NCBI GenBank assembly: GCA_041603535.1 | Contig: JBFIEE010000091.1 | Location: 1 to 6,665 of the forward strand | Length of the DNA: 6,665 nt | Source: HB2-32-21 sp041603535 | Lineage (GTDB): Bacteria; Pseudomonadota; Gammaproteobacteria; Pseudomonadales; Porticoccaceae | Direction of reading: 5' to 3' | In this document: one piece after another, positions 5,832 through 6,665 of the stretch | How positions within the stretch are numbered: position 1 is the first letter of the stretch | Layout of the letters: each line of letters opens with the position of its first letter | Position numbers and translations under genes: made by a program | The notes under the pieces: model-generated | The model's database searches: none | The model's input: only the letters and a program-made list of their open reading frames with translations | Told to the model about the DNA's origin: nothing

Positions 5832-6665
5832 TTACCTCTCTGTACTACTGCGAAACCAGTTTAGTCTGGCGCGCAAACCCACCACTCTTCCCACAATTAG
5901 CAAGGTCGGCGCCTGTGCATCGTTCTCGCGCACCGTTTTTGCAAGTGTGAGCAGCGTTCCAGTAAACACACGCTGGCCACGTAACGTTCCGTTCTCAACC
6001 AGTGCGGCCGGCGTATCAGACCCCATGCCGTACTTAATTAAATTCTTACAAATATCTTCTAACCCATTAAGACTCATATAAAAAACGAGTGTTTCATTTG
6101 CGTTTACCAGGCCGGTCCAGTCAAGATCGAGGCGTTTATCCTGCTTGTGTCCGGTAATGAATCGCACCGACTGCGCGTAGTCACGATGGGTTAGCGGAAT
6201 GCCCGCATAGCTGGCGCAACCGGAAGCTGCCGTGATGCCCGGCACCACCTGAAAGCGCACACCGTGATCGGCCAGCTTTTCGATCTCCTCTCCGCCGCGA
6301 CCAAAGATGAACGGATCACCGCCCTTGAGTCGCAGGACGCGATTACCCTGTCGAGCCAGTTCGACCAGCTTGTCATTGATGTTTGCCTGAGTAACCGGGT
6401 GACTACCGGCCGTTTTACCGACAAAAATACGCTCCGCATCGCGGCGTACCATGTCCAGTACCTGCGGGGAGATCAGCCGGTCATAAAGCACCACATCAGC
6501 CTGTTGCATCAGGCGCAAGGCCCGAAAGGTAAGCAGGTCCGGATCACCCGGCCCACCGCCAACCAGATACACTTCGCCAACGCTGATTTGTTCAGCATTC
6601 GCCAGACGACTTTCAAGCATACTTGCCGCCAACGGCATGTTTTCGGCATACACTTGTTCGGGGAC
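5832..6665 (-). CDS. cysG: Siroheme synthase CysG, C-terminal uroporphyrinogen-III methyltransferase module (5' end outside window)
   Basis: The visible 277 codons are the SAM-dependent uroporphyrinogen-III C-methyltransferase, which makes precorrin-2, the first step to siroheme. A GTG at 6653 could be taken as a start, but the frame stays open to the window edge (VPEQ before it). The segment VYAENMPLAASMLESRLANA also resembles the linker that joins the N-terminal dehydrogenase/ferrochelatase half of CysG to this domain. I therefore call it a partial trifunctional CysG, not a stand-alone CobA. Motifs in order: SAM-binding VGGGPGDPDLLT (VGAGPGD in most relatives), LKGGDPFIFGRGGEE, VVPGITAASGCASYAGIPLTHRDYAQS, LVFYMSLN, ALVENGT and IVGRVVGLR, ending at TAA (5834-5832). 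The last codons GAG-AGG double as the ribosome binding site of gor, so the genes are translationally as well as transcriptionally linked. Product use in sulfite reduction, and possibly nitrite reduction, is known for the family. A free-standing CobA is the less likely alternative. Confidence 0.93.
   Translation of the reverse strand, partial: VPEQVYAENMPLAASMLESRLANAEQISVGEVYLVGGGPGDPDLLTFRALRLMQQADVVLYDRLISPQVLDMVRRDAERIFVGKTAGSHPVTQANINDKLVELARQGNRVLRLKGGDPFIFGRGGEEIEKLADHGVRFQVVPGITAASGCASYAGIPLTHRDYAQSVRFITGHKQDKRLDLDWTGLVNANETLVFYMSLNGLEDICKNLIKYGMGSDTPAALVENGTLRGQRVFTGTLLTLAKTVRENDAQAPTLLIVGRVVGLRARLNWFRSSTER
5835..5840 (-). promoter_or_regulatory. Ribosome binding site of gor, inside the end of cysG
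   Basis: GAGAGG on the minus strand lies seven bases before the gor GTG. It forms the last two sense codons (Glu, Arg) of cysG, so ribosomes finishing cysG expose or occupy it. It fixes the gor start at the GTG rather than at the out-of-frame ATG in TAATG. Confidence 0.7.

Noticed and set aside
1..6665. tRNA, rRNA, riboswitch or CRISPR array
   Set aside because: No cloverleaf-like segment, conserved RNA core or regularly spaced long repeat was found in the non-coding gaps, which are all short.

Overview
The window looks like chromosomal DNA of a gammaproteobacterium, probably free-living and possibly marine. The evidence is a full-length Prc/Tsp tail-specific protease of the E. coli type, a siroheme synthase whose methyltransferase module closely matches gammaproteobacterial CysG, and moderate GC. 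I cannot fix the genus from the sequence alone.

Layout. Positions 14-2155 (minus) encode prc, a periplasmic PDZ protease with its catalytic Ser/Lys intact. Positions 2156-2282 are its upstream region, with an AT-rich island, a TATAAT-like box and three GCAGGAT words exactly 40 bp apart. Positions 2283-2991 are a small scar made of two headless gene fragments back to back. One is a minus-strand open frame without a start codon (2283-2663), which resembles a small phage or plasmid helix-turn-helix protein. The other is a plus-strand remnant of the C-terminal half of an EAL (cyclic-di-GMP phosphodiesterase) domain, whose recognisable homology begins at about 2664. The two fragments meet almost to the base, which points to an old deletion or recombination joint. 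Positions 2992-3222 are intergenic and hold a perfect 14-bp palindrome and a ribosome binding site. Positions 3223-4314 (plus) encode an intact zinc-dependent alcohol dehydrogenase of the MDR superfamily. A strong hairpin terminator at 4365-4393 separates it from the convergent pair gor (4463-5827, minus) and cysG (5832-6665, minus). The cysG gene runs off the right edge, so only its C-terminal methyltransferase module is visible.

How the genes work together. cysG and gor are four bases apart in one direction and almost certainly form an operon. CysG makes siroheme, the cofactor of assimilatory sulfite reductase, which supplies sulfide for cysteine and so for glutathione. Gor keeps glutathione reduced. 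prc and the alcohol dehydrogenase appear to be independent units.

I found no CRISPR array, RNA gene, complete insertion sequence or recognisable novel multi-gene system. The most unusual stretch is the two-fragment scar at 2283-2991, including its uncalled minus-strand open frame.
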